Shown: piece by piece, positions 54,810 through 63,928 of the stretch | Numbering within the stretch: the stretch's first letter is position 1 | Layout of the letters: the number at the start of each line of letters is the position of its first letter | From: Azospirillum agricola | GTDB taxonomy: Bacteria > Pseudomonadota > Alphaproteobacteria > Azospirillales > Azospirillaceae | Length of the DNA stretch: 64,000 bases | Reading direction: 5' to 3' | Assembly (NCBI RefSeq): GCF_017876095.1 | Contig: NZ_JAGINM010000006.1 | Coordinates: 62,001-126,000 of the forward strand | Notes under the pieces: model-generated | What the model saw: the letters and a program-made list of their open reading frames with translations, nothing else | What the model was told of the DNA's origin: nothing | Database searches by the model: none | Position numbers and translations under genes: made by a program

Positions 54810-55858
54810 GGCTTTCCCACTCCCGTCCAGTCGGCGGCGATGGAGTCCAGGTGCCGTAGCAGATCCAGCTCGATCTCCGGCAGCATGCGGCCGGTCAGCG
54901 CCAGCTCCAGCGACGGCTCGGTGCCGGAGCTGTGGCGCATCCCCTGCTGGAGCGCCACGGTGGCCCAGCGCAGGTAGGCGGCCGTTTCCCAATAAGCGAC
55001 GGCGCGCTCGTCGACCCGGCGTTCGGCGGTCTCCTCGTAGCCGGCGTAGAGGTCGGCGCGGTCTGCGATGCCGCCGGCCTCGCGGTCGTAGCGGCCGAAG
55101 CGCCAGCAGGCGGCGCAGAACCAGGCCAGATCCTCCATCGGATCCGACCAGCCGGCGAACTCCCAGTCGATGATGGCGGTGAGCCGGCCATCCTCGACCA
55201 TGTAGTTGCCGGTGCGGTAGTCGCGGTGGCACAGCACCAGCTCGCCCGGTTCCGGCGCGTTGACGGTCAGCCAGCGCAGCCCGAGGGCCAGCACCGGGTC
55301 CGTTTCGGCGAAACGGCCCATCCAGCGCCGGTAGTCGGCGACGCATTGCAGCGCCGGGCTCGGGGCGGGCAGGGGCAGGAACTCCAGCCCCGGCGCGCCC
55401 GGCCTTACCCGATGGATGCGGCCGAGCTGGCGGCCAAGCTCGCGCGCCAGCTCCCGCTGCGGCTCGGCGGTCTTGACCACGCGGAAACCGGCGGCGACGC
55501 CGCGCGCGCGGGTCATGATGTAGAAGGGCGCGCCGAGCAGGGCCGGGTCGGCGCCGACGAACAGCGGCTCCGGTACCGTCGCCCCGGTGGCGAAGGCGAG
55601 CTTGAGCACCGCCGCCTCCTCCGCCTTGTCGAGGCTGGCCGAGACGCCCGACGCCGAGCCGGTGCGCAGCACGCAGGCGTGGCGCCCGGTCAGCGGGCCC
55701 CCGTCGATCTCCAGCGTCACCGCGAGGTTGAGGGAGATCGCACCGCCGCTCAGCCGGCCCTCGTCGGTGACGGAGACCCGCCGCGCCCCGGCCTGCGCCG
55801 CCAGCCAGGGCTCCAGCGCGGCCTTGCGGGCGTCGTCGAGGAAGGGGGCGCCGCTCAC
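54806..55858 (-). CDS. APH-family phosphotransferase, probable hydroxyacyl-CoA kinase (LvaA/ACAD10-like)
   Basis: A 350-residue kinase of the aminoglycoside phosphotransferase/choline kinase fold starting at GTG, overlapping the acyl-CoA dehydrogenase stop (GTGA). The catalytic loop LCHRDYRTGNYMVEDGRLTA and metal-binding IIDWEFAGWSDPMEDLAW are intact. Coupling to an acyl-CoA dehydrogenase makes an antibiotic substrate unlikely. In animals, ACAD10/11 fuse these same two activities to phosphorylate and then eliminate a 4-hydroxyl from acyl-CoA. The natural substrate here is unknown. Confidence 0.87.
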   Translation of the reverse strand: MSGAPFLDDARKAALEPWLAAQAGARRVSVTDEGRLSGGAISLNLAVTLEIDGGPLTGRHACVLRTGSASGVSASLDKAEEAAVLKLAFATGATVPEPLFVGADPALLGAPFYIMTRARGVAAGFRVVKTAEPQRELARELGRQLGRIHRVRPGAPGLEFLPLPAPSPALQCVADYRRWMGRFAETDPVLALGLRWLTVNAPEPGELVLCHRDYRTGNYMVEDGRLTAIIDWEFAGWSDPMEDLAWFCAACWRFGRYDREAGGIADRADLYAGYEETAERRVDERAVAYWETAAYLRWATVALQQGMRHSSGTEPSLELALTGRMLPEIELDLLRHLDSIAADWTGVGKP

Positions 55859-57051
55859 GACCAGCTCCAGAAATCGTCGCCCTCGGCCAGATAGCTGCGG
55901 CTCAGCACCATCTTGTGGACCTCGGAGGCGCCGTCGACCAGCCGGGCCTGACGGGCGTAGCGGTAGATCCATTCCAGCACGGTGTCGCGGGAATAGCCGC
56001 GCGCGCCGCAGAGCTGGATCGCCGTGTCGGCCGCCTTGTGCAGCGTGTCGGCGACCTGCACCTTGGCCATCGACACCTCCTTGCGGGCGAAGCTGCCGCT
56101 GTCCAGCGCGGCGGCGGCCTTCATGGTCAGCAGCCGGCCGATCTCGATCTGCATCGCCGCCTCGCCCAGCATCCACTGCACGCCCTCATGCTCGGCCAGC
56201 GGGATGCCGAAGCTCTCGCGCTCCTTCACATAAGATCCCGCGATCTCCAGGCAGCGCTTGGCCAGCCCGGTCCAGCGCATGCAGTGGGTCAGGCGCGCCG
56301 GGCCGAGGCGAATCTGCGTCGCCTTCAGCCCGTCGCCGACCTTCATCAGCACGTTCTCGTCGGGGATCTCCAGCCCGTCGAAGGTCAGCTCGCAATGGCC
56401 GCCATGCTCCTCCGGCCCCATGATCGGGATGCGGCGGTCGATGCGCCAGCCCGGCTGGTCCTTGTCGAACAGGAAGGCGGTCAGCCCCTTGCGCGGGTCG
56501 TCGGAGGTGCGGGCGATCAGGATGAAGTGCCGCGCCCCGTCGGCCCCGGTGGTGAACCATTTGCGGCCGTTGATCACCCAGCGGTCGCCCTTGCGCTCCG
56601 CCGTCGTCTTCATCATCGACGGGTCGGAGCCGCCGCCGGGGTGCGGCTCGGTCATCACGAAGGAGCTGCGGACCTTGCCCGCGACGAGCGGCGCCAGCCA
56701 GCGCTCCTTTTGCGCCGGGGTGCCGACCATGCTGAGGAGGCGCATGTTGCCGTCGTCGGGCGCCGAGCCGTTGAAGCAGACCGGCCCGAAGATGGAGCGG
56801 TTCATCTCCTCGTAGCAGGCGGCGACGCCGATCATCGGCAGCCCCTGGCCGCCGACCTCCCTGGGCAGTTGCAGCGTCCACAGCCCGGCGGCCTTGGCCT
56901 TGGCGCGCAGCGCCTCCAGCGGCGCCTCGGCGATGTTCTCGTGCTCGTCCCAGTTGGCGCGGTCGGCCTCGACGGGCAGGATCTCCTCCTCGACGAAGGC
57001 GCGGACGCGGCGGCGGTAGTCCTCGATGGCGGGCGGCAGCGTGAAGTCCAT
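55855..57051 (-). CDS. Acyl-CoA dehydrogenase family protein (LvaC/ACAD11-like)
   Basis: A 398-residue flavoprotein with the three-domain acyl-CoA dehydrogenase fold: FVMTEPHPGGGSDPS at the FAD/substrate site, KWFTTGADGARHFILIART, and the C-terminal GARGYSRDTVLEWIYRYAR and LVDGASEVHKMVLSR. With the APH kinase and DUF6285 partner it probably works on phosphorylated 4-hydroxyacyl-CoAs rather than plain dehydrogenation. It follows the SDR gene by 15 bp. Confidence 0.9.
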   Translation of the reverse strand: MDFTLPPAIEDYRRRVRAFVEEEILPVEADRANWDEHENIAEAPLEALRAKAKAAGLWTLQLPREVGGQGLPMIGVAACYEEMNRSIFGPVCFNGSAPDDGNMRLLSMVGTPAQKERWLAPLVAGKVRSSFVMTEPHPGGGSDPSMMKTTAERKGDRWVINGRKWFTTGADGARHFILIARTSDDPRKGLTAFLFDKDQPGWRIDRRIPIMGPEEHGGHCELTFDGLEIPDENVLMKVGDGLKATQIRLGPARLTHCMRWTGLAKRCLEIAGSYVKERESFGIPLAEHEGVQWMLGEAAMQIEIGRLLTMKAAAALDSGSFARKEVSMAKVQVADTLHKAADTAIQLCGARGYSRDTVLEWIYRYARQARLVDGASEVHKMVLSRSYLAEGDDFWSWS

Positions 57052-57066
57052 GATGAGCCTGTCCTT

Positions 57067-57834
57067 CTAGAGCGAGGAGACCAGATGGCCGCCGTCGGCG
57101 GCGATCACCGATCCGGTCATGTAGGAGCCGGCGTCCGACGCCAGCAGCAGCAGCGGCCCGTCCAGCTCCTCCAGCCGGCCGAGGCGGCGCTGCGGAATGC
57201 GCTTGATCAGCGTCTGCCCGGCGGGGGAGGCGAAGAAGTCGGCGTTCATCTCGGTTTCGAGATAGCCGGGGCACAGCGCGTTGACCCGGATGCCGTGGCG
57301 CGCCAGCTCCAGCGCCATCGCCTTGGTCAGATGCACCACCCCGGCCTTGGAGGCGATGTAGGAGGAGAGCTGTCCGGCGACGCGGAGGCCGAGGATCGAG
57401 GCGATGTTGACGATCGACCCACCGGTGCCCTTGTCGCGCATCCGCCGCCCGACCTCGCGCGCCACCCGCGCGCAGCCGGTCAGGTTGGTGTCGAGGACGC
57501 GGTCCCACTCCTCCTCCTCCATGTCGAGGAAGGGGCGGCTGGCGGTGATGCCGGCGTTGTTGATGAGGATGTCGATGCCGCCGAGCGCGTCCGACGCCTC
57601 GGCCACCGCGCGGCGCACCGACTCCGGGTCGGTGACGTCCATCGCGACGGCGGCGGCGCTGCCGCCGGCCGCCTCGATGGCGGCGCGGGTGTCCGCCAGC
57701 GCGTCGGCGCGTCGGGCGGCGATGGCCACGCGGGCGCCGGCCCGCGCCAGCACGCCGGCGAAATGGCGGCCGAGGCCGCTGGACGCCCCGGTGACGAGCG
57801 CGGTGCGCCCGGTGAGATCGAAGCTGACGCCCAT
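57067..57834 (-). CDS. Short-chain dehydrogenase/reductase (SDR)
   Basis: A 255-residue classical SDR. The NAD(P) motif is TGASSGLG, NNAG is present (INNAGIT), the catalytic S-Y-K is S (NIAS) with Y-x3-K in SSYIASKAG, and the C-terminus has a PG motif (CPGYLETEM). R in AARRAD after strand 2 suggests NADP(H) preference. It is the first gene of the operon, with GGGAGGA before the ATG. Its position matches LvaD in the levulinate pathway, an oxidoreductase acting on hydroxyacyl-CoA. Confidence 0.9.
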   Translation of the reverse strand: MGVSFDLTGRTALVTGASSGLGRHFAGVLARAGARVAIAARRADALADTRAAIEAAGGSAAAVAMDVTDPESVRRAVAEASDALGGIDILINNAGITASRPFLDMEEEEWDRVLDTNLTGCARVAREVGRRMRDKGTGGSIVNIASILGLRVAGQLSSYIASKAGVVHLTKAMALELARHGIRVNALCPGYLETEMNADFFASPAGQTLIKRIPQRRLGRLEELDGPLLLLASDAGSYMTGSVIAADGGHLVSSL

Positions 57835-57922
57835 GCGTCGTCCTCCCTTGGCGGAATCCTGGGGGAAACGGTGCCGCTTGGCGCGGCTTGAAACGATGAC
57901 AGCCAAAAGCAACGATGGCCAA

Positions 57923-57944
57923 AAAACGAGCGAGCGCTCGTTTT
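57923..57944. promoter_or_regulatory. 22-bp TetR-type operator palindrome
   Basis: AAAACGAGCGA and GCGCTCGTTTT are inverted repeats matching at 10 of 11 positions, typical of TetR-family operators. The site lies between the divergent SDR operon and the TetR gene. TTTTATACAG just downstream offers a -10-like TATACA, so a bound repressor would block the promoter. Confidence 0.75.
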
Positions 57945-58001
57945 ATACAGCGCTTGCCCTTCGCCGGCAACCTGTTTCATGGTAAGGGCGGAGGCGCCGG
58001 G

Positions 58002-58772
58002 ATGACTCTGGCGCGTACGGGTGGGAAGCGGATGGACAGCTTGCGGGAGTTTCAGGCGCGGTTCGACCTGTCGATGGAGGCGCTGTGCGCCCGCATCCTC
58101 GACCGCCACGCCGCCACCATCCGCGTGAAGAAGCCGGCGGTCGCCGTCGCCAATCTGGCCCGCATCGTCGAGACCACCCTGACGCTGGCCAACCGCAAGG
58201 GCTTCCATTCGATGAGCCTGCGCGAGCTGGCCGAGCAGTCGGGGCTGAGCATGGGCGCGCTCTACGCCTATTTCGACGGCAAGGACACGCTGCTGATGAT
58301 GATCCTGGGCCAGGTCGTCGGCGCGGTCGAGGAGGTGCTGGGCCATCCGCCCGAGGATCTCGCCGGCGATCCGGTCGGGCGGCTGCGCTGGCTGCTGGCG
58401 GCGCACCTCTACCTGACCGAGACGATGCACCCCTGGTTCGTCTTCGCCTACATGGAGGCCAAGGCCTTCTCCAAGGAGGGCCGCGACCTCGCGGTGGCCA
58501 ACGAACTGGCGACCGAGCGGCTGTTCGCCGGGGCGCTCGAGGACGGGGTGCGCGGCGGGCTGTTCGCGGTGTCCGACGTGGAGATGACGGCCGGGCTGAT
58601 CAAGCCCCTGTTGCAGGACTGGTACGTCAAGCGGGCCAAGCACCGGAAGCGCGGGGTTACGCCGGAGCGCTACGTCGAGGCGGTGATCGGCTTCGTCGAA
58701 TCCGCCATCGGCCTGGGGCGGACGGTGGAAAAACCGACGGTTGGGACGGGGGAGAACGCCTCCGCCGCCTGA
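58002..58772 (+). CDS. TetR-family regulator of the acyl-CoA operon
   Basis: A 256-residue TetR protein with an unusually long lead (about 45 residues) before the helix-turn-helix (SMSLRELAEQSGLSMGALYAYF then DGKDTLLMMI). The C-terminal ligand domain is large enough for acyl-CoA. GGCGGAGG precedes ATG 58002; 58032 and an upstream frame to 57915 are alternatives, but the latter would overlap the operator. It probably represses the divergent SDR-ACAD-APH operon and responds to an acyl-CoA; this is inferred from position. Confidence 0.85.
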   Translation: MTLARTGGKRMDSLREFQARFDLSMEALCARILDRHAATIRVKKPAVAVANLARIVETTLTLANRKGFHSMSLRELAEQSGLSMGALYAYFDGKDTLLMMILGQVVGAVEEVLGHPPEDLAGDPVGRLRWLLAAHLYLTETMHPWFVFAYMEAKAFSKEGRDLAVANELATERLFAGALEDGVRGGLFAVSDVEMTAGLIKPLLQDWYVKRAKHRKRGVTPERYVEAVIGFVESAIGLGRTVEKPTVGTGENASAA

Positions 58773-58887
58773 CCGGGCCGGACGCCGGACGGTCTTCCCC
58801 CCGCTGCCATTGCGCTTGCGGCGAAAACCGGCCAGCTTGCGGGCCTGCGCCGGGCCTCGGCCTGGGGGAAACGGGAAAGGAGTCCGG

Positions 58888-61800
58888 GTGAGCGTGCTGT
58901 CGTCCCTGCGCCGTCATTTCGATCCCGGCTCCTACGGGCGGGGCGAGCGTTACCAGCGCGAGGGCCGCGTCAGGACCCTGCACGCGCACCAGGGGCCGGG
59001 CGGCGGGGTGCGTCTGGCCGCGACGGTGCGGGGGTCGCAGCGCATGCCTTACGCCCAGGTCATCCTGCTGCGCCAGCGTGGCGACGCGGTGACGGCGATC
59101 GAGGGCGAATGCGACTGCCCGGTCGGCTTCAACTGCAAGCACGTCGCCGCCGCGGTCATCGACTGGGCGCTGCGCGAATCGCGCCCGGCGGAGGCGCCAC
59201 GGCCGCCCCCACCCTCCGGGCCGCAGCCTTCCGCCGCGCTGACCAGCCTGCTGTCGCGGCTGGACGAGGCGGCGGCGGCCGACGCCAGGGACAGCTACCC
59301 CGACACGGTGCGCAAGCGCCTGATCTACGCGCTGCGGCTCGACGACGGGCCGAACGGCGCCGAGGCGGTGCTGCGCGTCCTGTCGGTCTCGCTGCGCAAG
59401 GACGGCGGCTTCGGGGCGGACGACAGGCCCTACCGCCACGAACCGGGCCGCAACGCGGCGCCGGGGAAATTCGTCACGCCCTCCGACCGGGCCATCCTGT
59501 CGATGATGGCGCAGAGCCGGCTGGCCGGCGCGCGGCAGGGCGACGGCTGGGTGCTGCGCGGGGACTGGGCGGCCGGGCTGGTCGAGCGGATGCTGAAGAC
59601 CGGACGGCTCTACTGGGACGATTTCCGCGCCAACCCGCCGCTGCGGCCCGGCCCCGCGCGCGCCGGGCGCGGGGTCTGGCGGGCCGACGCGCTCGGCCGC
59701 CAGCGCTTCGTCCTCGCGCTCGACAGCCCGGCGGCGCTGCCGCTGCCGACGGCGCCGCCGCTCTACATCGACCGCGAGCGCTGGGAATGCGGCACCGTCG
59801 AGGCCGACGTCCCGCCCAACATCGCCGCCGCCCTGCTCGGCGCCCCGCCGCTGCCGCCCGCCGACGTCGCCGCCTTCCGCAGGGAGGCCGGGCGTTTCGC
59901 CCACCTGTTGCCGGCGCTGCCCGAGCCGCCGGCGCGGACGGAGACTCGGCGGGTCGTGCCGCGCCCGGTCCTGCGGCTGCAACTCGCCGCCACGCCCTAC
60001 GGCGCCCACCGCTTCGTCGGCCACGGGTTCGAATCGGCGATGGCGCCGACCGTTCCGGCCGCGTCCCTCGCCTTCGACTACGCCGGCCGGCGCGTCGCCC
60101 ACAACGCCGCCCCGGCGCCGCTCCAGTGGATGGAGGACGGCGCGCTGGTCACGGCGGAGCGGCTGTGGCCGGAGGAGGAAAGGGTTGCCGCCCGGCTCGA
60201 CGCCGCCGGGCTGATCCTCAACGAGACGCCGCTGGCGGTCGGGCGCGGGCGGCTGGCGCGGCGGGAGCTGTTCGTCTTTCCCGGCTCCGCCGGCGGCTTC
60301 GACGAATCCCTGGACTGGCTGCATTTCTGCCATGGGGAGCTGCCGGCGCTGCGGGCCGAGGGCTGGGCGGTCGAGGTCGATCCCGACTTCCCCTTCCAAC
60401 TGCTGGACACGCCGCAGGGCTGGACCTTCGAGATCGGCGACGGCTCGGGCCTCGACTGGTTCGGCCTGTCGCTGGGCATCGAGGTCGGCGGCGAGCGGAT
60501 CGACCTGCTGCCGGTCCTGCGCTCCGTGATCGCCGTGCTGGACAGCGTCGATCCGGCCGACCTGATGACCGACGAGGAATTCCTCGACGCCCACGACGCC
60601 CCGGAGAGGGACGGGGAGGGCGCCACACCGCCGCGCGGGGGCATCATCGACCGGGCGCTCGACGCGCTGGCCCCCGAGGGCGTCCTCTTCGCGCCGGTCG
60701 GCGAGGGACGCTTCCTGCCGCTGGACGTCGAGCGGCTGCGGCCGATCGTCGGCGTGCTGATGGAGCTGTTCGGCCTCCAGCCGGACGGGGCGGGGGAGGG
60801 GGAACTGCGCATCGGCCGCGCCCATCTCGGCGACCTCGCGGCGCTGGAGGCGGCGGCCGAAGCCGCCGGCATCCCGCTTCTCGGCGCCGACGACGTCCGC
60901 CGCATGGCGCGGACGCTGCGCGCGGCCGGCGGGGTGCCCGCCGTGCCGGCCCCGGCCGGGCTAGGCGCCACCCTGCGCCCCTACCAGCAGGCGGGGCTGG
61001 ACTGGCTGCAATTCCTGGCGGCGCACGGCTTCGGCGGCATCCTGGCCGACGACATGGGGCTGGGCAAGACGGTGCAGGCGCTGGCCCATCTGCTGGCCGA
61101 GAAGGAGGCCGGGCGGCTCGACCGCCCCTGCCTGCTGGTGGCGCCGACCAGCGTGCTCGGCAACTGGCGGCGCGAGGCCGAGCGCTTCGCCCCCGGCCTG
61201 CGGACCTTGGTGCTGCATGGGCCGCAGCGCAAGGCGGCGCACGGCGCGCTGGGCGATTTCGATCTGGTCGTCACCTCCTACGCGCTGCTGCCGCGCGACC
61301 GCGCGGTGCTGGAGGCGCAGCCCTGGCACCTCGCCCTCTTCGACGAGGCGCAATACCTGAAGAACCCCACCTCGCAGGCGACCAAGGCGGCCGTCGCGCT
61401 GGAGGCCCGGCAGCGTCTGTGCCTGACCGGCACGCCGGTGGAGAACAGCCTGGACGAGCTGTGGTCGCTGTTCTCGGTCGCCGTGCCGTCGCTGTTCGGC
61501 GACCGCGCCGGCTTCCGCCGCCAGTTCCGCACCCCGATCGAGAAGCACGCCGACGCCGACCGCCAGCGCGTGCTGGCCCGTCGCGTCCGCCTCTTCCTGC
61601 TGCGCCGCACCAAGGACGAGGTGGCGGGCGAGCTGCCGGCGAAGACCGAGATCCAGGAGACGGTCGATCCCCAGCCCGGCCAGCGCGACCTGTACGAGAC
61701 GATCCGTCTGGCGATGGACGCGCGGGTGCGCGAGGAGATCGCCCGCAAGGGGCTGGCCCGCAGCCGCATCACCATCCTCGACGCGCTGCTGAAGCTGCGG

Positions 61801-62385
61801 CAGGTCTGCTGCGACCCGCGTCTGGTGAAGCTGGAGAGCGCCCGCAAGCGGGTGGCGAAGGGAGCGGCCTCGGCCAAGCTGGAACGGCTGCTGGAGCTGC
61901 TGCCCGAACTGCTGGCGGACGGGCGCCGCATCCTGCTGTTCTCGCAGTTCACCTCGATGCTCGACCTGATCGAGCCGGAGCTGGACAGGCTCGGCATTCC
62001 CTTCGTCCGGCTGAGCGGCGACACGCGGGACCGCGAGACGCCGGTCGGCCGGTTCCAGTCCGGGCGGGTGCCGCTGTTCCTGATCAGCCTGAAGGCCGGC
62101 GGCACCGGCCTGAACCTGACGGCGGCCGACACGGTGATCCATTACGATCCCTGGTGGAACCCGGCGGTCGAGGACCAGGCGACCGACCGCGCCCACCGCA
62201 TCGGCCAGGACAAGCCGGTGTTCGTCTACAAGCTGGTGACCGCCGGAACGGTGGAGGAACGCATGGTCGAGCTTCAAGAGCGCAAGCGTCGCCTGGGCGA
62301 GGCCGTCTACGACCGAGCGGCCACCGAAGCCGACCTGCTGACCGCCGACGACCTGGATGCGCTGCTGGCACCCATCGGGGAGTAG
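58888..62385 (+). CDS. SWIM zinc-finger SNF2/Rad54-like helicase
   Basis: A 1165-residue DEAD/H superfamily 2 protein from a GTG start with AAGGAG upstream. An N-terminal SWIM zinc finger (C75-x-C77...C83-x-H85, ECDCPVGFNCKH) is followed by a bacterial SNF2-associated region. The SNF2 motor then follows: Walker A DDMGLGKT (K727), motif II D819-E-A-Q, motif III LCLTGTPVENSLDELWSLF, motif V LISLKAGGTGLNLTAAD and motif VI ATDRAHRIGQ. It probably remodels protein-DNA or DNA-RNA complexes. Such proteins are common singletons in bacteria, and no restriction or defence partner gene is adjacent. Confidence 0.92.
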   Translation: MSVLSSLRRHFDPGSYGRGERYQREGRVRTLHAHQGPGGGVRLAATVRGSQRMPYAQVILLRQRGDAVTAIEGECDCPVGFNCKHVAAAVIDWALRESRPAEAPRPPPPSGPQPSAALTSLLSRLDEAAAADARDSYPDTVRKRLIYALRLDDGPNGAEAVLRVLSVSLRKDGGFGADDRPYRHEPGRNAAPGKFVTPSDRAILSMMAQSRLAGARQGDGWVLRGDWAAGLVERMLKTGRLYWDDFRANPPLRPGPARAGRGVWRADALGRQRFVLALDSPAALPLPTAPPLYIDRERWECGTVEADVPPNIAAALLGAPPLPPADVAAFRREAGRFAHLLPALPEPPARTETRRVVPRPVLRLQLAATPYGAHRFVGHGFESAMAPTVPAASLAFDYAGRRVAHNAAPAPLQWMEDGALVTAERLWPEEERVAARLDAAGLILNETPLAVGRGRLARRELFVFPGSAGGFDESLDWLHFCHGELPALRAEGWAVEVDPDFPFQLLDTPQGWTFEIGDGSGLDWFGLSLGIEVGGERIDLLPVLRSVIAVLDSVDPADLMTDEEFLDAHDAPERDGEGATPPRGGIIDRALDALAPEGVLFAPVGEGRFLPLDVERLRPIVGVLMELFGLQPDGAGEGELRIGRAHLGDLAALEAAAEAAGIPLLGADDVRRMARTLRAAGGVPAVPAPAGLGATLRPYQQAGLDWLQFLAAHGFGGILADDMGLGKTVQALAHLLAEKEAGRLDRPCLLVAPTSVLGNWRREAERFAPGLRTLVLHGPQRKAAHGALGDFDLVVTSYALLPRDRAVLEAQPWHLALFDEAQYLKNPTSQATKAAVALEARQRLCLTGTPVENSLDELWSLFSVAVPSLFGDRAGFRRQFRTPIEKHADADRQRVLARRVRLFLLRRTKDEVAGELPAKTEIQETVDPQPGQRDLYETIRLAMDARVREEIARKGLARSRITILDALLKLRQVCCDPRLVKLESARKRVAKGAASAKLERLLELLPELLADGRRILLFSQFTSMLDLIEPELDRLGIPFVRLSGDTRDRETPVGRFQSGRVPLFLISLKAGGTGLNLTAADTVIHYDPWWNPAVEDQATDRAHRIGQDKPVFVYKLVTAGTVEERMVELQERKRRLGEAVYDRAATEADLLTADDLDALLAPIGE

Positions 62386-62597
62386 GGAGCCGGCTTCGGG
62401 CGGTTCGGGGGGATCCAAAAAACTCATAATAAAGCTTATGGAAAATATAACCCATCCTCGTGGAAACGGTCGTCTTGGGAAAAGGATGCCGGAACCTGCC
62501 GCTGGGGTGGGTTGCAACCGCGGCGGCTTGACCGTTCGGGCCGCCGGTGGTCGATTGCGTGGTCTTGCCAACAAATTCTCCCCACGGATTGCCCTCC

Positions 62598-63839
62598 ATG
62601 AGCATCGACAGCGCCTCCGGCCCCTCCGCCGCCGAATCCCGCAGCGGCAGCCCGGCGGCCGGCCGGGCGGATCGCCTGTCCCTGGGGCATCCGCTGCTGC
62701 TCGCCGCCAGCCTCGTGCTGGTGGCGCTGAACCTGCGGCCGGCATTGTCCAGCCTCGCGCCGGTCATGGGGGACGTGGTGCGCGACACGGGCATGTCCGC
62801 CGGGCAGGCCGGGCTGCTGACCACCTCGCCGGTGCTGTGCCTCGGCCTGTTCGGGGTGGTCGCCCCGCGTCTGGCCCAGCGTTTCGGCACCGAGCGGACG
62901 ATCTTCTTCGTGCTGCTGATGCTGGGGGCCGGCGTCGCCCTGCGCGGGGTGGGCAACTTCCCGGCGCTGTTCGCCGGGGCGACGCTGGCGGGGGCCGGGA
63001 TCGGCATCATCGGCGTGCTGCTGCCCGCCGTGGTGAAGCGCGACTTCCCAAAGAAGATCAGCCTGATGATGGGGGTCTACACGATGGCGCTCTGCGCCGG
63101 AGCGGCGACGGCCGCCGGCCTGACCGTGCCGCTGGAGCGCGCCCTCGGGCAGTGGACCGGGGCGCTGGCCTTCTGGGCGCTGCCGGCGGTGGTGGCCGCC
63201 GTGGCTTGGCTGCCGCAGATGCGCGGGCGCCCGAGCGACGCCGGACAGGGCGGGGCGTCGGTGCGCGGCCTGTGGAGGAACGGGCTGGCGTGGCAGATCA
63301 CGCTGTTCATGGGGCTGCAATCGTCGCTCGCCTACATCGTGCTCGGCTGGATGGCGCCGATGCTGCGTGACCGCGGGCTCGATCCGGCGATGGCGGGGCT
63401 GGTGGTCTCCGGTTCGGTCATGACCCAGGTGGTGTCGGCGCTGTTCGCCCCGATGCTGGCGACGCGCACGCCGGGCCAGAGCCTCGCCGCCGCCGCCATG
63501 CTCGGTTGCAGCCTCGTCGGCATGATGGGCTGCCTCTACGCGCCGCTCGCCACCATCGGGCTGTGGGCGGTGATCCTCGGGATCGGCCAGGGCGGCGTCT
63601 TCGCCGTGGCGCTGACGCTGATCGTGCTGCGCTCGCCCGACAGCCGGGTCGCGGCGCATCTGTCGGGTATGTCGCAGAGCGTCGGCTACACGCTCGCCTC
63701 GACCGGCCCCTTCGCCGTCGGTCTGCTGCATGGCTGGAGCGGCGACTGGCACGGCTCGGCTCTTCTGTTCGTCGTCGTGGCGGTGTTGGCGACCGTGTTC
63801 GGCATCCTCGCCGGCCGGCCCCGGCAGATCCGGCTGTGA
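62598..63839 (+). CDS. MFS transporter, CynX/NimT (cyanate-permease-like) family
   Basis: A 413-residue, 12-span major facilitator protein. NLRPALSSLAPVMGDVVRDT followed by GLLTTSPVLCLGLFG matches CynX/NimT family transporters. The central loop after span 6 is basic. The ATG at 62598 is chosen because the longer frame adds a polar leader. The 212 bp before it are AT-rich with CATAA...TTATG symmetry (62425-62440), a likely promoter zone. No cyanase gene is adjacent, so the substrate is unknown. Confidence 0.85.
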   Translation: MSIDSASGPSAAESRSGSPAAGRADRLSLGHPLLLAASLVLVALNLRPALSSLAPVMGDVVRDTGMSAGQAGLLTTSPVLCLGLFGVVAPRLAQRFGTERTIFFVLLMLGAGVALRGVGNFPALFAGATLAGAGIGIIGVLLPAVVKRDFPKKISLMMGVYTMALCAGAATAAGLTVPLERALGQWTGALAFWALPAVVAAVAWLPQMRGRPSDAGQGGASVRGLWRNGLAWQITLFMGLQSSLAYIVLGWMAPMLRDRGLDPAMAGLVVSGSVMTQVVSALFAPMLATRTPGQSLAAAAMLGCSLVGMMGCLYAPLATIGLWAVILGIGQGGVFAVALTLIVLRSPDSRVAAHLSGMSQSVGYTLASTGPFAVGLLHGWSGDWHGSALLFVVVAVLATVFGILAGRPRQIRL

Positions 63840-63928
63840 TGTATTGGCGCAATAAATTTGTGATATAAAAAATATACACAGGCGCGATAACATTTCCCTA
63901 TCCGGTGACACTGGATTGGGAAGTCCAC

